A stretch of 64,000 nucleotides of DNA from Acorus gramineus (GCA_030737835.1 CM060847.1:11670704-11734703); one strand, 5' to 3'. Numbered from the stretch's first letter, positions 23,048-36,340 are shown. A program made the numbers and translations. Notes: a model not told the origin generated them from the letters alone.

Positions 23048-24575
23048 TTACATAAGAAGATCATCCAAAAAGGGAATATGAAATGGCAACTTTACAATAC
23101 CAGATGCTACAAGGAGCATCAACAGCCACACTGGAAGGATTTTTAGGCATACGGCCATTAGAATTTCCTGCCCTGCAAAAGAAGAACCACAATACATAAG
23201 TGTTTAGGTGGGCTATGATTATGATATTTTTTTTTTTTGGAACATGATGGTTATACTATAAGCAAAATTTAGCCTAAACTTGAAATATTATACCCAATGT
23301 TCTACTTGAATACCAAGTAAAAGGAGAGGTTTAGTCATGGTGGACAAAGATATGATAGGTGCATGGCCTAACAGATTGTTACTCTGTAAAAAATATTGGA
23401 ATAAACAACTTAAAGACTTTTTGCAAACAACGATGACAGGAGATCAGAATATGCACCAATAGTAAAATCATAATGTACAAAATAACTGTGCTAATCAGCT
23501 TCAAGAATGAAGAAGTTCTCAAATTTATTTAGCACATTCATTTATCCCCACTTTGTTTCATGAATAAGGTGGATAGAGAAGACGTAGGTAAAAAAAAAAT
23601 TCATGTTAGTTGAACATGGATAAACTGCAATAATTATGTCTTGGTAAGTTAGAATAAGCATTAATAGCTATCTAAGGAAACATGAAGCAGGATAGATTTG
23701 TTTTCTAGGGTAGTTTCTATTCGGTTACATTTTTCTTATTCCCTTTTAATATTATAATTTTTGTCCTTGGTGCAGAAATTGTGGTCTATAAGGTATGAGT
23801 AGCCCATTCTAATCCCCCTTAAATACATGTTCGTTAAAACTTATAAGCAGTAGATTATAACTTTTCGTTTAAACTAAACACTTTAAAGTTATTACCAGAG
23901 CTTATATTAGTTTATCAAAGCATAACTTTAGTGTCATTGGCACAAAACGAACAACTCTTTTTTGCTATTCCACTTCTAGTAGACCTTGTTTCCGTGGTAT
24001 AGTTCATTCCAATGTACCCATCTAAAACTACAATTATATTCTAGTAAAACAAACAAAACACAAAATTAACCAAAAGGAATAACAATCGAACATAAAAATA
24101 ATATAGCTCTAATTATTTTTACTCCTGAATAACTATCCAAGAACCAATCCACCTTAATTTCAAATCCAAAACATCAAATGAAACAGAGAGAGGGAGGGGG
24201 AGAATGACCTAGACGGGATTTTCCCTCCGTCTGATCGATGATCCACTCGCCGGTCTCCCTGAGCTTCCTCTCTATTGAGCTCTCCGGCATCCCAATCGGC
24301 GTCGACGCCAACAAATCCATGAAGGCCGAGCTCCGCCCTTCCCCTCCGGAGGAAGCCCCGAACTTCCCCGCGCCGGTGGTCTTAGATCCGCCACTTGTGA
24401 TGGCCCTCTGGATCTCCGCCACGGACGGCTGTTGCTGCTGCTGATTCTGAGTCGGCGGAGGTTCGCTGGATCTGCGGCGGAGATTTGGCCTTTTTTGGGG
24501 GGCTTGAGAGGCGACGGTGATGATGGAGGTGGTAGAGGTCGCTGCGACGGCGGTTCCTGTGGCTATCCACGCCAT
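23048..24575 (-). CDS. CRR3: NDH complex protein CRR3-like, chloroplast, 2 exons
   Basis: Exons 24575-24209 and 23172-23048 join in phase to give 163 residues. The order of parts agrees with CHLORORESPIRATORY REDUCTION 3, a small plastid membrane protein needed for the NDH complex that drives cyclic electron flow around photosystem I. There is a Ser/Thr-rich transit region (1 to about 45), a conserved QPSVAEIQRAI stretch (49-59), then ERKLRETGEWIIDQTE (102-117) just before the join. One hydrophobic helix (about 126-148, containing LPVWLLMLLVASG) is followed by KLPF..PFLDDLLM at the very end. Exon 1 is GC-richer than exon 2. I identify CRR3 from recollection of its layout. The alternative is another small thylakoid protein with the same tail. 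The intron (24208-23173) contains nothing I recognise. A MITE lies about 100 bases upstream of the start. Confidence 0.72.
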
Positions 24576-24672
24576 GACCTCTGCTGATCGTGTTTTCAGA
24601 TAGGGTCGTATATTGAACGCTCGTCTCCTGTATTCGCTTTTTGGATACAGATGGTGTGGTTAATAAGTAAGC

Positions 24673-25158
24673 CTCTCAGTTATACGAAAATAAATGTATC
24701 TGATTTATATTCAAAATTTGAAAAATTACCCAAGATCTAAAAATCCGTGTGTTTATATCCAAAATATTTTTGATCAAATACAGATATGATGGTATCAGAT
24801 TTAAAAAATATACGTATCTGAATTTATTTTATATTATTATTTATTATATTAATATATTTATATTTTTAAGAGTAGTATGAGTTTTTTATTATTTATTATA
24901 CTTTAAACTATGTAATACACTTATAATTTTTCTAATTTTATGTTATATATGAGATAATTATTAGATTTTTTTACCTATTTTACATATTATTTTTGTTTTC
25001 AGATAATTATTCGAATCCGAATTCAAATTTTTTGAATGGATACGAATACTTAATTTAAATATCTGATATCAGATATAAATATTTTTTGAATACCTAATTC
25101 AGATATGGATATAGATACAGATATGAGATCATTCGATCTGTGTTCGTTCCATTGACAG
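24673..25158. mobile_element. Non-autonomous element, family of 57841-58390, in the CRR3 5' flank
   Basis: The right end contains ATTGAC, the complement of the GTCAAT at the start of the sister copy. The core matches 57990-58390 over long stretches, for example TTAGTATGAGTTTTTT-like, TGTATCCGAAT/ATTCGAATCCGAA-like and ATATCTGATATCAGATA phrases. Both copies end in a run of TATC(C/T)G(T/A)ATC words. It lies about 100 bases from the CRR3 start codon. Confidence 0.65.
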
Positions 25159-28100
25159 AGTTAGTTATTGATGGGTAGTAGAATAGGAATAGGAATGGGC
25201 ATGGGAATGGCTATCATCACCCGGAAAATTGATGAACCCACCCCAATAAAGCATAATTGTAAATACTCTATTAATGTGAAAATAGTTAAATCTACCACAT
25301 ACACACTAAGCTTATCCTGTATCAAACGAACACATAATCTCTCATCTCTCACAACAACGACAATGATGAGGTCATGAAAAAGACACGATGATGACAGAGG
25401 GGGATTACAACATTGGCGGTGCAAAGACATATGGAGAGGGGAGGAGAGCGAATGCACGACCACAATGGAGAACACGACATTGGCAATGTAGAGACATGGT
25501 GAAGGATGGCACATAAATATAGGGGGTTAGGTTGAGGAGGACATGGCAACAATGGTGGTCGAGGGTTAAGATTTAAGGGGGGTTGGTATGGCTATTCCCT
25601 GTTATTTCTCATTAATCCGGCAGCTTATACCACCCAACCAAACAACATAAAATGGTTTATACCACCCTATTCCTTTTTATTATCTCTTTATACCTGTAAT
25701 GTTAAGATACATTTCCAAAAAATAAATCTAACAAATGTAACTAACTATAAAAGAAAAGCAAATACTATTCATAATAGTATAATAAATATAAAATGCTGTT
25801 ACATTTTCAAATATCAAACACTAGATTTAACAAAAAATAAAAATGCAAATCAGTGTGATGATGAACTCAGCGAATAAACATAAAGATAACATAATACAAA
25901 CCTGTATTGACAGACATTGATAATCAAATCGCTCGAATCGATCGAACACAAAAACAATGGATGAATAAAAATAGTGGATAAACAAAAACAGTGAATGATA
26001 ATTCTTCAAATAAAAAATTCAATCTCTTATATCGTGTTTTCGTAACATTAAATGATTCAAAATGGTAGAATAAAAAAGGGAATATACGATCCAACTTGAT
26101 GGAACAAAAAAAATGTCAGGTTTGAGATTTTTTTTTGGTGTAAAAAAAGTGAGATTTTTTTTTGTTTTAAAAAGAATTAAGAAAGAACAAAAGGGATCGC
26201 ACAATAGGGAATTACAAGTGTGCCAAACATATGAGGTTTGTAATGATGTGTATAATTTGGGGGCCATAAATCATTCTTGTAACTCTAATAGTACAGAACA
26301 TCCTAAAATTAAAAGAAGTTAGGTTTGAGATTCTCAATTAGTTCCCACATAAATTAGAAAGTGATTTCTTCAAATGAAGCAGATTGATGACTATTGTGTG
26401 CAACAAAGCCTACCCTGGGTAGAGACCACCAAGGTGATCGGTCGCCTAGGGCCATCATTCAGGTAGGGTCTCTCTCTTTGAAAAATTGTTAGATGAAAAG
26501 TTTCTGTTTTTTGGTTTTTTATTTTCAAGTCCCTTTAAACTACTATTATTTAGTGATCAATATCTCATTTCTTCATATTTCTTTTTTAGTTCTCAATTTC
26601 AGATACTTATTTCATTATTAGTCCCTGCGCCAAACATACGTCTGAATATTTGAAGAATATCCCATATACCGTTAGTTTGTGAAATGATATTTTTATTTTT
26701 AAGTTTATGTAAACTATGTTATTCATTTATCAGTCCCTCCCTTTTTCATTTTTCATTAAGTCCCTAACTTCAAAGATTTTTTCTTATTAGTTCATAGACA
26801 AAATGTTTATATGATTTTGTAAGTATTTTGACATTTGAAATTTATATACAAAATGTTTGGTGAAATATATAAAATAAAATTACATTTGTATTATTAGGTG
26901 TTTGATGACAATTTCAGTGTTATTCAACACTACATATGCCCACTCAATCAAAGATTGCATTATCTTATAACCTTAGTTGCCTAATTAGAATTTATTACAA
27001 AAGCAGAAAAAGAATGATTACATAAGAAAATTTGAAGATTTTTTCATTATTAAATTTTGATTTAAATTTAAAAATTTAGACGCTATTAAAAAATTGAGAA
27101 AATTAATTAGGGGGCCTTGTGGTCACTTGTGAATTATTTTTATGTCCCTAAAATTATTTTTAAGGTATTTTTATATAAATTTCAAATATCAAATACCTAC
27201 AAAATCATATAGACATTTTATCTAAGGACTAATATAAAAAATGCATTTGAAATTGGGAACTTAAAATAAAACATGAAGCGAGGAGGGACTGATCACGAAA
27301 TAACATAGTTTATAGGGACTTAAAAACAAAAATCTTTTCGCAAACTCAAGGTACATGGACGGACGTTGGGCGAAGAGACTAAAAACAAAATAGGAGGTTG
27401 ACGTTGGGCACTTGAAAAAAAATATAAAGAAGGGAGGGATCGATCTTTGAATAAGCATGTTTACAGGGACTAAAACAAAAAATCCCATTTATTAATGGGC
27501 ACTTAATATCTGTATATCTTCTTAATCTTTCATACGGATATTAATATCCAAATTCTATATTCGGGTATATTTTTTTGGATAAGTTGGCAATGCAATTGAG
27601 GTTATTTAGATAGCCTGTTAGGGACAAAAAGAGGCAATAACAAAAATTGAAAGTTTAAAATCAAGACTTCAGTGATTCTTATATATTTTAGGGATTACAC
27701 ATAGAAAATGCAGAAGTTATTTATATTGTATAGTTTATAATTGACATAAAAGATAACTAAATTGAAATAATATATAATTGGATTAAAAAAATGTAATAAC
27801 CATCTATGCATTCCTCACATTTGAATTTTAAATAAATTTTGATTTTTCCAATAAGGCAAAGTGGGGATATAGGCTGTTTGAAAACGTGTTAGTTTTTCTA
27901 AAAGTTAGGTTTAAACAGAATTGAAAGGAAACCATCTTTCCATCTACTAGCAAAAACACTAGCTTTTAATTAATTTTTTTATTATAAAAAATATATTATA
28001 ATTTTTAATTAAGTTGCAACTTTTTTTTTCTTTCCCAATCGGTTCCCTGCAAGCAATAATATAGATTACGGGTGTAATTCAATGGGTTTGGTTCGATTTT

Positions 28101-28804
28101 TGCAAATCAAAATTGAACCAATTAATCTTCACATGTATCCCAAAAATCGAACCGAACAAAAAACTGAACATAAACCCAAAATCGAACTGAATCGAAAACC
28201 GAACAAAAACCCAAAACCGAATCGAACCGATTTTTGTTTGGTTAACCCAAACTAAACCGAACAGTTAAAGATAAAACATTTATATACATTTTTTTTTCCT
28301 TCCTCCCAATTTGGTTTGGTTAGAATTTAGGGGGGGGGGGGGTTGATTTATAATTTTATATGAATATCAAAATGCTATGATTGATGGTATAAATTAGTCT
28401 GTTCATTTTTATAATTAATATTAGTGATTTTACAGTAATATAGTTCTTAGTATAAAAAAGAATGATAAATGAATATTGATTATGAATAATCATGTGTTTA
28501 AATTTAATTCAGTTCAGTTCGGTTAATAGAGTTTATTTTAAAGTAAAACCAAACTCAAATCAATGTAAATTAGTGTTTAGATTTTTGAATCCAATACCCA
28601 ATTCAAATCCAAATAAAAATTCCAAATCGATTCGGATTCGATTTAATAGATTTTATTTTTCTGGTTCCTTTATGTCTTTCCTGTCTATTCTCCCTCCTTC
28701 CATCCAGAGTCCCAGTTTGTAATTTGAATTTAAAAATAAATGTCTACCTTTCTTAAAAAACAATGCACCCTATTATTAGATAAAATTAAGTACATTTTAA
28801 ACCG
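25159..28804. other. Long intergenic region rich in transposon fragments
   Basis: No gene is supported. It holds a large inverted-arm element at 26508-27488, fragments near 25580-25690 that echo the 1594-2012 MITE, and blocks of AACCGAA/AATCGAACC words at 28090-28270 and 28500-28640 that resemble similar words at 4080-4330. A 13-base G run is at 28330-28342. The rest is simple AT-rich sequence. Confidence 0.5.
26508..27488. mobile_element. Foldback-like element with composite inverted arms
   Basis: The left side reads GTTTTTTG...AAGTCCCTTTAAACTA and the right side, reverse-complemented, reads TTTTTTGTTTTAGTCCCTGTAAAC, with matching continuation (AGTGATCAATATCTC against AAAGATCGATCCCTC). Each side holds two tandem copies of this AGTCCCTxTAAAC module, so the arms are compound. 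The centre shares a phrase around AGATTGCATT.TCTTATAACCT with the element at 59640-60825, in the opposite orientation. There is no transposase ORF. Confidence 0.65.
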
Positions 28805-28829
28805 TTGAAATATTATTTAAGATCACCCA

Positions 28830-29015
28830 ATGAAACAAATAGTGTGGGCCCAAAAAGTCAAACAACCCAAACTCAAACAAAGCCTCCTCCCTCACGAGTC
28901 ACGAGAGCAGATCTCACAAAACACGCACAAACCCCCTCCAATGGATTCCAACCCGTCTCTCTCTCTCATCAACAACCAATCTCAGCCGTCCGATCAAACC
29001 CAACCAATGGCTTAG
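28830..29015 (+). other. Upstream ORF abutting the next gene's start codon
   Basis: A 61-codon frame ends TAG at 29013-29015, immediately before the ATG at 29016, in the same frame. Its last AUG makes a two-codon uORF (ATG GCT TAG) touching the main start. Whether it lies in the transcript depends on the unknown start site. No conserved peptide is recognised. Confidence 0.5.
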
Positions 29016-32000
29016 ATGCAGGCACGCAAGCTCCACCTCCCCCATCCAAACCCCTCCCCGTCCCACCACCACCACCCGCCGTTCCCCTCCTCCCTCCTCT
29101 TCGAACCCCTCTCCGGCTCCCTCGCCCTAACCCACTCCGATTCCTCCGTCCTCCTCTACCCTTCCCTCTCCTCATCCCCTCTCTCCATCCCCCCCATCTC
29201 CACCTCCTCCGCCTTCCTCCGCCTCCACTCCTCCTCCCACCCCCCTCGCCTCCTCTTCCTCTCCGCCTCCCCCCACCACCCCTCCCTCCTCCTCCGCGCC
29301 TTCCTCCTCCGCCTCGACTCCCCCTCCTTCGCCCCCGCACGCCTCAGCTTCCACGGCGGCGCCACCGCCGCAGCCGTTCTTGACCTGAAGCACGGGTTCT
29401 CGGTTGAAGTGAGGGCATCGGTGAACGTGTTCGTTGTTCGGTCCCCCTCCGATCGGAAGATCTGGGTCGTCGCGGCGAGGATGGGCGAGGAGGGGGAGGA
29501 GGTGCGGCTCATGAAGTGCGCGGTGATTGATGTGGTGGCGCCAGTTTATGCGATGGTGGTCTCGCCGCGGTTTATGGTTCTTGGGGAAGGGAGGGGGGTT
29601 AGGGTTTTTCCACTGGGGTTGCTCGTCAAGGGGAGGGTGCGGAAGCAGGGGCGGTCCGGGGTGAGGAAGAAGGGTTTGGAGAATGGGTTTGGTGGAAGAT
29701 GCAAGAATTGTGAGTCTTTGAAGAGGTCTGATCCTGCTGCGGTGGGCAATTGCTTGGGGAGGAAGGGGAGCGCTGAGTCGGACTGTGGTTCAGGTGAGGT
29801 TTGAGTTTTTATTGGAAATTTTAAAGTTTGGTTCTTGTTTGTGGAGTTTCAATGGAAGATGGAGGCACCTTTACATTGCTAATAATGGTTAGTGATGCGT
29901 GTTGTGATTAGAGTTTGAAAGTTGATAGCTTGCTACTGCATGTATGTTTTACTTTGGATTCCCATAGACTTTTGACATTGAAAATATTCTTCACCTCACA
30001 AGGCCTTAGTTACCTTGCAAAGATTAATGTTGTATGATTAATGATGTTTCATGAAATCAATTGTCATCATCGTCATGGGTACACACTAAAAGAATTTGTT
30101 TTAGGTAGGTTGGAGCTGGATCCTGGACATCTATTGAGATCATCAGTTCATCCACTTCTATTTTTCAATGACAATTGTTTTTTTTTTCTTCTATGAAACC
30201 TATATGGTGGTTCCGTGTATACTATCTAATCATAGCTGTATTGTGGATGATGTCCATTGAAATCATAATCTCTTTACTACAATAATAACAAAATTTGTTT
30301 TTAGCACTAGGAATACTATTCTAAAATTAAACATATAAATTAAATGCAGTAAAGTATGGGGGAAGGTGGTCAAGTTTCGCCCATTTTCCATTGAGTGGCA
30401 TGCATACACTTTTGTATGTGTGCTTGACTACATGTTGCTTCTATATGCTGTCTTATGAGGTAAAGATGATTTGAAGTGCGTGAAAAGCTGCTTTTTTTTT
30501 TTTTTTGTCAAATTTAAGTTCATATTTGCTTGAGTTGTGAATTTATTTCATCTGTTATATACTTAAAGAAATTTGATAATATGAGGAAAGTATTATCCGC
30601 AAAATGCACCACTTTCTGCAAATTTTGATGCAGATGTCCCATCCAGTCATTCATTCTTTATCAACTCCTTTGTTATGTAAATTAGATTGTGTGACTTGAC
30701 TGTGCCTTGTAACTATACTTGCAGCTAAGCTTAGGACTGTAAAACTAAAACAGGACTCAGGTGAACTTGGCTCTTTTTTCATGCCACTCAAGATCCAAAG
30801 TTCAAAGCTCAGTGGGAAGTTGACTTTGGTAAAAGCTGTGTCAATCCATTACCTTTCTCCAAAGAAGTTTCTTATACTAGACTCCTCTGGAGATCTACAT
30901 CTCTTGAGTTTGCTTGATACTGACACCGTCTCAGAAGCTAATAACCAGTCGTGCCCATCATCCAGCTGTGCTTCTGTGAGACGATTGGAATACATTATGA
31001 AAGTGCAGATGCTGGCTGTTCTTCCTGATATCCCTACAAGTATTGATAATTAATGATTTTATTATGTGGAATTACTCTTCTGGTTTTAGTTTTGGATTCA
31101 GTTTGCTGTAATTTTGCAGGAACACAAATTATTTGGATCTCTGATGCATCTCATTCAGTGCATATAGCATCACTGATGGATGTTGATGTTCCTGGTAGTG
31201 ACAATGATGATGACGAAAATGAAAAACTTAAGCAAATATCAGGTATTGACAAACCCTAGTCATGATACATCAAGTGGCTGACATTTTCTCTTTTTTTTTA
31301 TCCCACACAAATAACTATCCACAGAAATCATGCAACCATCACTCAAAGAGTATATGGAGAAACAAGAGAGAATCAGAGAGTAAAAAAAACCTACTCCAAA
31401 GGCAGGATGTGAAGTTTAACAGAAAGCTTGAGTTTAGTTGGAGAAGAGGCCCTTGACAATCCACAATCTGAGAGCCCTAAAGTGCCATCTATCACGATTT
31501 CTCATTATCACAACTTAGAAACCGTGAAGGAAAGATACATACCTAATAATTAGAAACAAGATAAGAGTGAAAACTAGAAACACTAATAGAGAAACCAAAA
31601 GCAATAAAGGGCCATCTTAGTTGAATAAACAAGTTGTACAAATATACAATGTATAAAAAACAAAATGGAGAAAAAATGGAAGAGAGGAGGAAGGATAAGA
31701 GAGAGGATGAAAGATGATTCCAATCAGTAATACAAAGCCTTCAAGTTATGCCCTCGGAAAAACTTGGACGCTGACAACAACATTAAATCAATGATCAATT
31801 ATTTCTTGTGCAATTGAATTACAGGTGGTGTGTGCTCACATTATGTTTTATAAAAAAATCTTATTGCAATTCGACATGTACATTTTTCTATTGTGCTATA
31901 AAGGTTTCATTTCGTCTAATTTTGGCTATATAGAGTTCAGACTTCATATTATAAATTTTGACAACATTGAACAGAGAAGTATTGCCTTTTATGTGCATGT

Positions 32001-32895
32001 GAGTCATGGAGTGTTGCCCTTTAATTTGTATCAATGAAATTTGTTTTCCCTGTCCTTATTCTTATGGTTCTGTCCACCTCTAGGCCCTCGTTTGGATACG
32101 GAATAGGCCACAGAATAACCTGGAATAACGCAAAATATAATTATTAGTGTTTGGATATAGTGAATACCCAAATAAATTAGTATAAAGTGGTATATGGATT
32201 CCAACAAACCATTGGAATTAAAGTTATTCCAGGTTATTCTATCTAAAGAATATGTGAGTCATTGTCAAATCAACTGTCATCACCTCTTATAAATCACTTG
32301 TCAAATCAACTATTATCATTTTTTCACTTTTTATAAATTTTTATCCACACTTTATTCACATTTTATCCAAACAACAAAAACTTTATTATTATGTTTCCCA
32401 AGGAGAATAGCATTCAAAACACAATCAAACACAAAATCACTTATTCTACTGCTATACCCACTTATGCTGGTATAACTATATACCTTGGAATAAGTCTTAT
32501 TCTATATCCAAACATGGGCCTAGTCTTTGCTAGAGAGGGTTATCTACTGTTTTTTTGTGTGTGTATTCATGGATTCTTTTGCGTTATGTTTAGTGATTTT
32601 TTCTGATGGAATTCAATTCTTTCTCTGTCCTCACTTGAAGCTTCTCAAGCAATTTATACGAGCGAAAGAATTCAGGATATTGTTCCTTTTGCTTCCAATG
32701 AGATTCTGATTCTTGGACAAGGTAAGCTATGTCTGCTTCTCATGAAGATTGGCATCTCTCTGACTTTTTGCATTAAGTTTTAAAACCTTTTACCTTTCTT
32801 TTTCATTTCAATTTTTGTTATAGCCTGCTTTGTACTGATGATGTGCTTGATTTTGACTCTCTGTAGGGAGCATATTTGCCTATGCCATTGTTTGA
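29016..32895 (+). CDS. Uncharacterised plant protein with beta-propeller-like strands, 5 exons
   Basis: Exons 29016-29793, 30725-31039, 31120-31242, 32641-32721 and 32867-32895 join in frame with GT-AG introns, giving 441 residues. The last coding exon is only 29 bases. I do not recognise the family with certainty. The N-terminal half is Ser/Pro/Leu-rich (residues about 1-100). Segments such as RLLFLSASPHH, FLILDSSGDLHLLSLL and IIWISDASHSVHIASL have the spacing of WD40 or related propeller blades, but no WD dipeptides are seen. An acidic patch (GSDNDDDENEKLK) and basic stretches (KGRVRKQGRSGVRKK) suggest a soluble, possibly nuclear protein. The end, NEILILGQGSIFAYAIV, also looks blade-like. 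Exon 1 is extremely C-rich on the coding strand in its first 330 bases. The start is the first ATG in this frame after a stop. Later exons downstream (to about 36.1 kb) in alternative transcripts cannot be excluded. Confidence 0.7.
32084..32519. mobile_element. MITE in intron 3 of the propeller-like gene
   Basis: It starts GCCCTCGTTTGGATACGGAA and ends with the complement of GCCCATGTTTGGATATAGAA. CTAG flanks both ends (32080-32083 and 32520-32523), although the duplication could be three bases, CTA or TAG. The core shares the ACCTCTTATAAATCA phrase and following sequence with 1594-2012. The ends and short duplication resemble Tourist/Harbinger elements. Confidence 0.75.
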
Positions 32896-35800
32896 AGTGA
32901 TTGGTAGTTGTCTATTTTGGGTGGTAAGTAAAAAAAAAGAAAAAAGAGTTAATATCATCTTATGATTGCACTATAATCTTTATTTCTTATGTAATAAAAG
33001 TGATCATGAATGTGGATTTGAGAGTTAACTAGAGTGGTGTCTATTACCGCTTCTAAGGTGTTCTTTTATTAAATAGCGTCAAAATTTCCTGTGCCTAAAG
33101 AAAGTTATCTTCACGACATTGGCAATCCCTTGCCTGGAGAATGTGTTGTGGAGGTTGGAAGTCTATGTAAAATTTCCTTAGATTTGTGATTGAATTAGAA
33201 CTCAAAGCCTTGGAAAATATACCGTTTTGATAATTGTGGTGGTGATGATGAACGAACACATTTTATAACTATGCAAATTTAGAAGCACCTTATCCCAATT
33301 CCCATTCACATGGTATTGACTCGATTGACTATAGGGCACATCTTGAAAATTGAGAAGTCTGTTCCATGGTAGAATTGAATTATTATATCAAAGCTCCTGA
33401 CTGGAGCCAGTTGATGGCTGGGCTATAGAGTTACATGATGTGTAGTGTAGACATGCTTAATATATATATATCCATAGGACGTGTTCTTCATCCACTCGGA
33501 TTATGTTACTCCTTTGATGTTTGATAAACAAATTTAGCAATATCTATGCAACCTTATTTGATGTCAGTTTTCATTTTGACTGCATGCAATGATATATTAC
33601 TATTGCAGTACATATTATATATATATATATATATTATTTATGTTTTTGAGAAAAAGTACATATTATATTTTTGTTGCTATATATTTCTTTGTTATCTTTT
33701 GTGTAATCCTACAGTTACGAATAGAAACTACTCCCTGTGTTGTTTGTTGTAGATAACATATCCTGGGAAGCTTAGAAATTTATCTTGAACTATGTTGGTG
33801 TTCCCATTGTCAATGCGTCTGGCGGGGTAAGTACTGAAATACCATTTCTTTGTTGATTTCTTGATGATCTTATTCCTATTTTCAGTGTTCTTTTTATCTT
33901 GAATTTAGATGGGAAGCTAACTGGGTCATTTTCCTCAATTTCGGTTGAAACTGTGTGTTTCTGCAATTACATTTCGCTTGTCAGCCTGTATTTGAAGTCA
34001 GAACTGTGATCATCTTCCATTAGAAGTGACCTCTACGAGTTCATGGCTTCAAACAAATCAGTGAGCAGTAAAAGGTGTGTTCATTTTTTTGAGCAAAGTT
34101 GGGAGCACCATCGATATTTATATTAAATATTGGGGAAATAATATATTTTTATTGGCATCTCGCAATGTTTATATTCTTTACTGAAACAAGGCATCATGCT
34201 AGGAACACGGATATGGGCATGCATCAATATCAATGTTGAATTGTTGATAATATGACATGATTTTTTTGTTATGAACATGGAAGAAGATATGTTTTCAACA
34301 TTAACATATTTTTTGCCATCAAGATTTAAAGCAAAGAAAATGCCCTCTCTTCAAGCTTGTTATCTTCCTTCTGGGGAGCTCTTGCTAGATAGGAACATAT
34401 TTTGCATTTTCTGAAAACCTCCTGAAAACATAGCTCTGCTTCTGAAATCCTTCAAGAATTTTTGGTGTCACCTTTATTTGATCAAAGAAATGACCAAGAA
34501 AGCTCACCTAGATAATTGAGCTCGTCCTACGATGGCTGGTTAAGGAATTCTCTCCAAGTAGCCCATACAGTACATAAAATAATACCATTTGGAGAGAGTG
34601 TAGTTCAAAAAGATTTTCTGCTGCCATGCCTCGTACTCGTATATAGGGATAATGAATCTAAGTGGATACAACCATTTCTCAATATAGAGTTTAGACCAAG
34701 GGAGGTAGATATGCCAAAAACAAATATTTAGGTTCTATAAGCACTACCCACTGTCCTAGGCGGTTGTGATCCTTTAAAACCAGTGAAAGCCGGAGCAAAG
34801 GTTTGGGAAATGAGAAAAGAGATAAAACATAATGCTGTTCAGCAAATGAGCAATAGGGAGGTTGGGGTGCTTGATTAGAGAAGAAGGAATTTTGGTGCTA
34901 TAATAAAGGGTAAGAAAGATAATAATAGGGTTAAGGAAAATTTTGCCTGTGGGTTTTTAGATATCTAATAGTATAAAAAAGAGAATAGGTATGGTTTTGG
35001 GGAAGAAATGGGAATACTGTTTGGCTTTTAAGGAGATGGGAAAGGATCGCATTTTTTTTTAAAAATAGTGTTAATGTCCTCTTTTCCTCTGTATTTTACC
35101 TGAATGTTTAGCATGTTAATAAAATTGATGAAGATCACCTTCTTCAAATAAATAAATAAATACCAATGACCAGGGACACTAGAAGCAAGCATTCCCCATT
35201 GTCGTGCAGATTAAAACTGGTTTTAATTCCGTACCACATAGAAATCCAATAGGCCTTCTTGGAGAGTTTGGTGGCTAGGCAGCAAAGTTCTTGATGGTGT
35301 GACTGACCTATGTGCCTCAACACACTTTTTTCTAGACACCTGTCAACTGGTCCTTCTTACTCACAGGTACAATAGACTTTGGCTGTGAGAAAAAAAAGTA
35401 AGCAACCTTGGTTGGCCAGAGTAATCTGGCATAAGTCCCAGTTTTGTTTTTCTCACTCTGAATCAGAATCATTAGTATCTATGTGGTTCATCTTTTATCT
35501 CATGCTTTGACAGATAGGTCTGCATAATGGATTTGACTTCCAGGAATCATGGCTTGGCTTGGTATAGTTGTTCACTGACAGCCATATTGGCCTTTCTTTC
35601 CCATTGAAACGTATATAAATATTTATTAGTTCTAACTTCAAACTATCTCCAAAAATTTTAGAACTCTATATAGGTTTAGAGCTTGTTCTTGTTTGGAGCT
35701 CAATCAGAAGCAGGCAATGCTTTTCCAAGCATCATTTCATCTTTAGCATGCATGTGATAATGTCTTTGTGCCATCCTTACATTAACCAAGTAAAATGAAA

Positions 35801-36340
35801 CTAGATGCTGTTGGGAAGAAATATGTTTTGATTTGTTGCCATGCTCATGATCTGCTCGGTGCTTGTGGCATGTGACTGCTTTGTTGTGGCATGATTTACT
35901 TTATGACTGTTGTTTTGCATCTATATTGAATGCTATTTTGGGTGATTTATGATATTATATCAGATTCATCAGCATTTTCTCCTGTGACCAGACCATCCTG
36001 TATTGAACAATTCACACATTTGGACAACAGACCATCCTCTTCTGCTGTGCCCGAGTCGAGACATCTGCAACTTGGCTATGCCATCTCCAAGGGGCTTGTC
36101 TTGCATCTACCAGTGGACTAACTGATCAAAGGACTACGTTGATGATCGGCCAAGCCATGAATCCATGCAATACCCTCAATCAGCACTGTTACTTCTGACC
36201 GCCGCAAAGGCCGTGGAGATTCTCGTAAGTCAGGTTTGATGTAGCTTCTGGCCGCGGCACGAAATTACACTGTTGCATATACAGGGTTGTGAGGCTGACC
36301 ACAAACTTACTCAAAAGACTGCAGTTAAGTTGTTCTTTGT
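32896..36340. other. Region after the propeller-like gene, possible 3' or alternative exons
   Basis: No independent gene is supported. Two places look exon-like because they follow acceptor-type sequence: a stretch after TTGTAG at 33753, and an open stretch at 35962-36121 after ATCAG. The latter translates to a Ser/Pro-rich peptide ending in VLHLPVD. They could be 3' untranslated or alternative exons of the preceding gene. An (AT)n run lies at about 33616-33632. The rest is AT-rich. Confidence 0.4.

Noticed and set aside
28805-29512. Pro-rich plus-strand ORF and Gly/Arg/Glu-rich minus-strand ORFs in the propeller-like exon 1
   Set aside because: They arise from the C/T-only stretch. The frame starting at 29016 continues in phase into four further exons, and the others do not.
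34516-34731. 71-codon plus-strand ORF
   Set aside because: It has no recognisable domain, no fitting splice partners, and sits in AT-rich noncoding sequence. A retroelement remnant is possible but unsupported.
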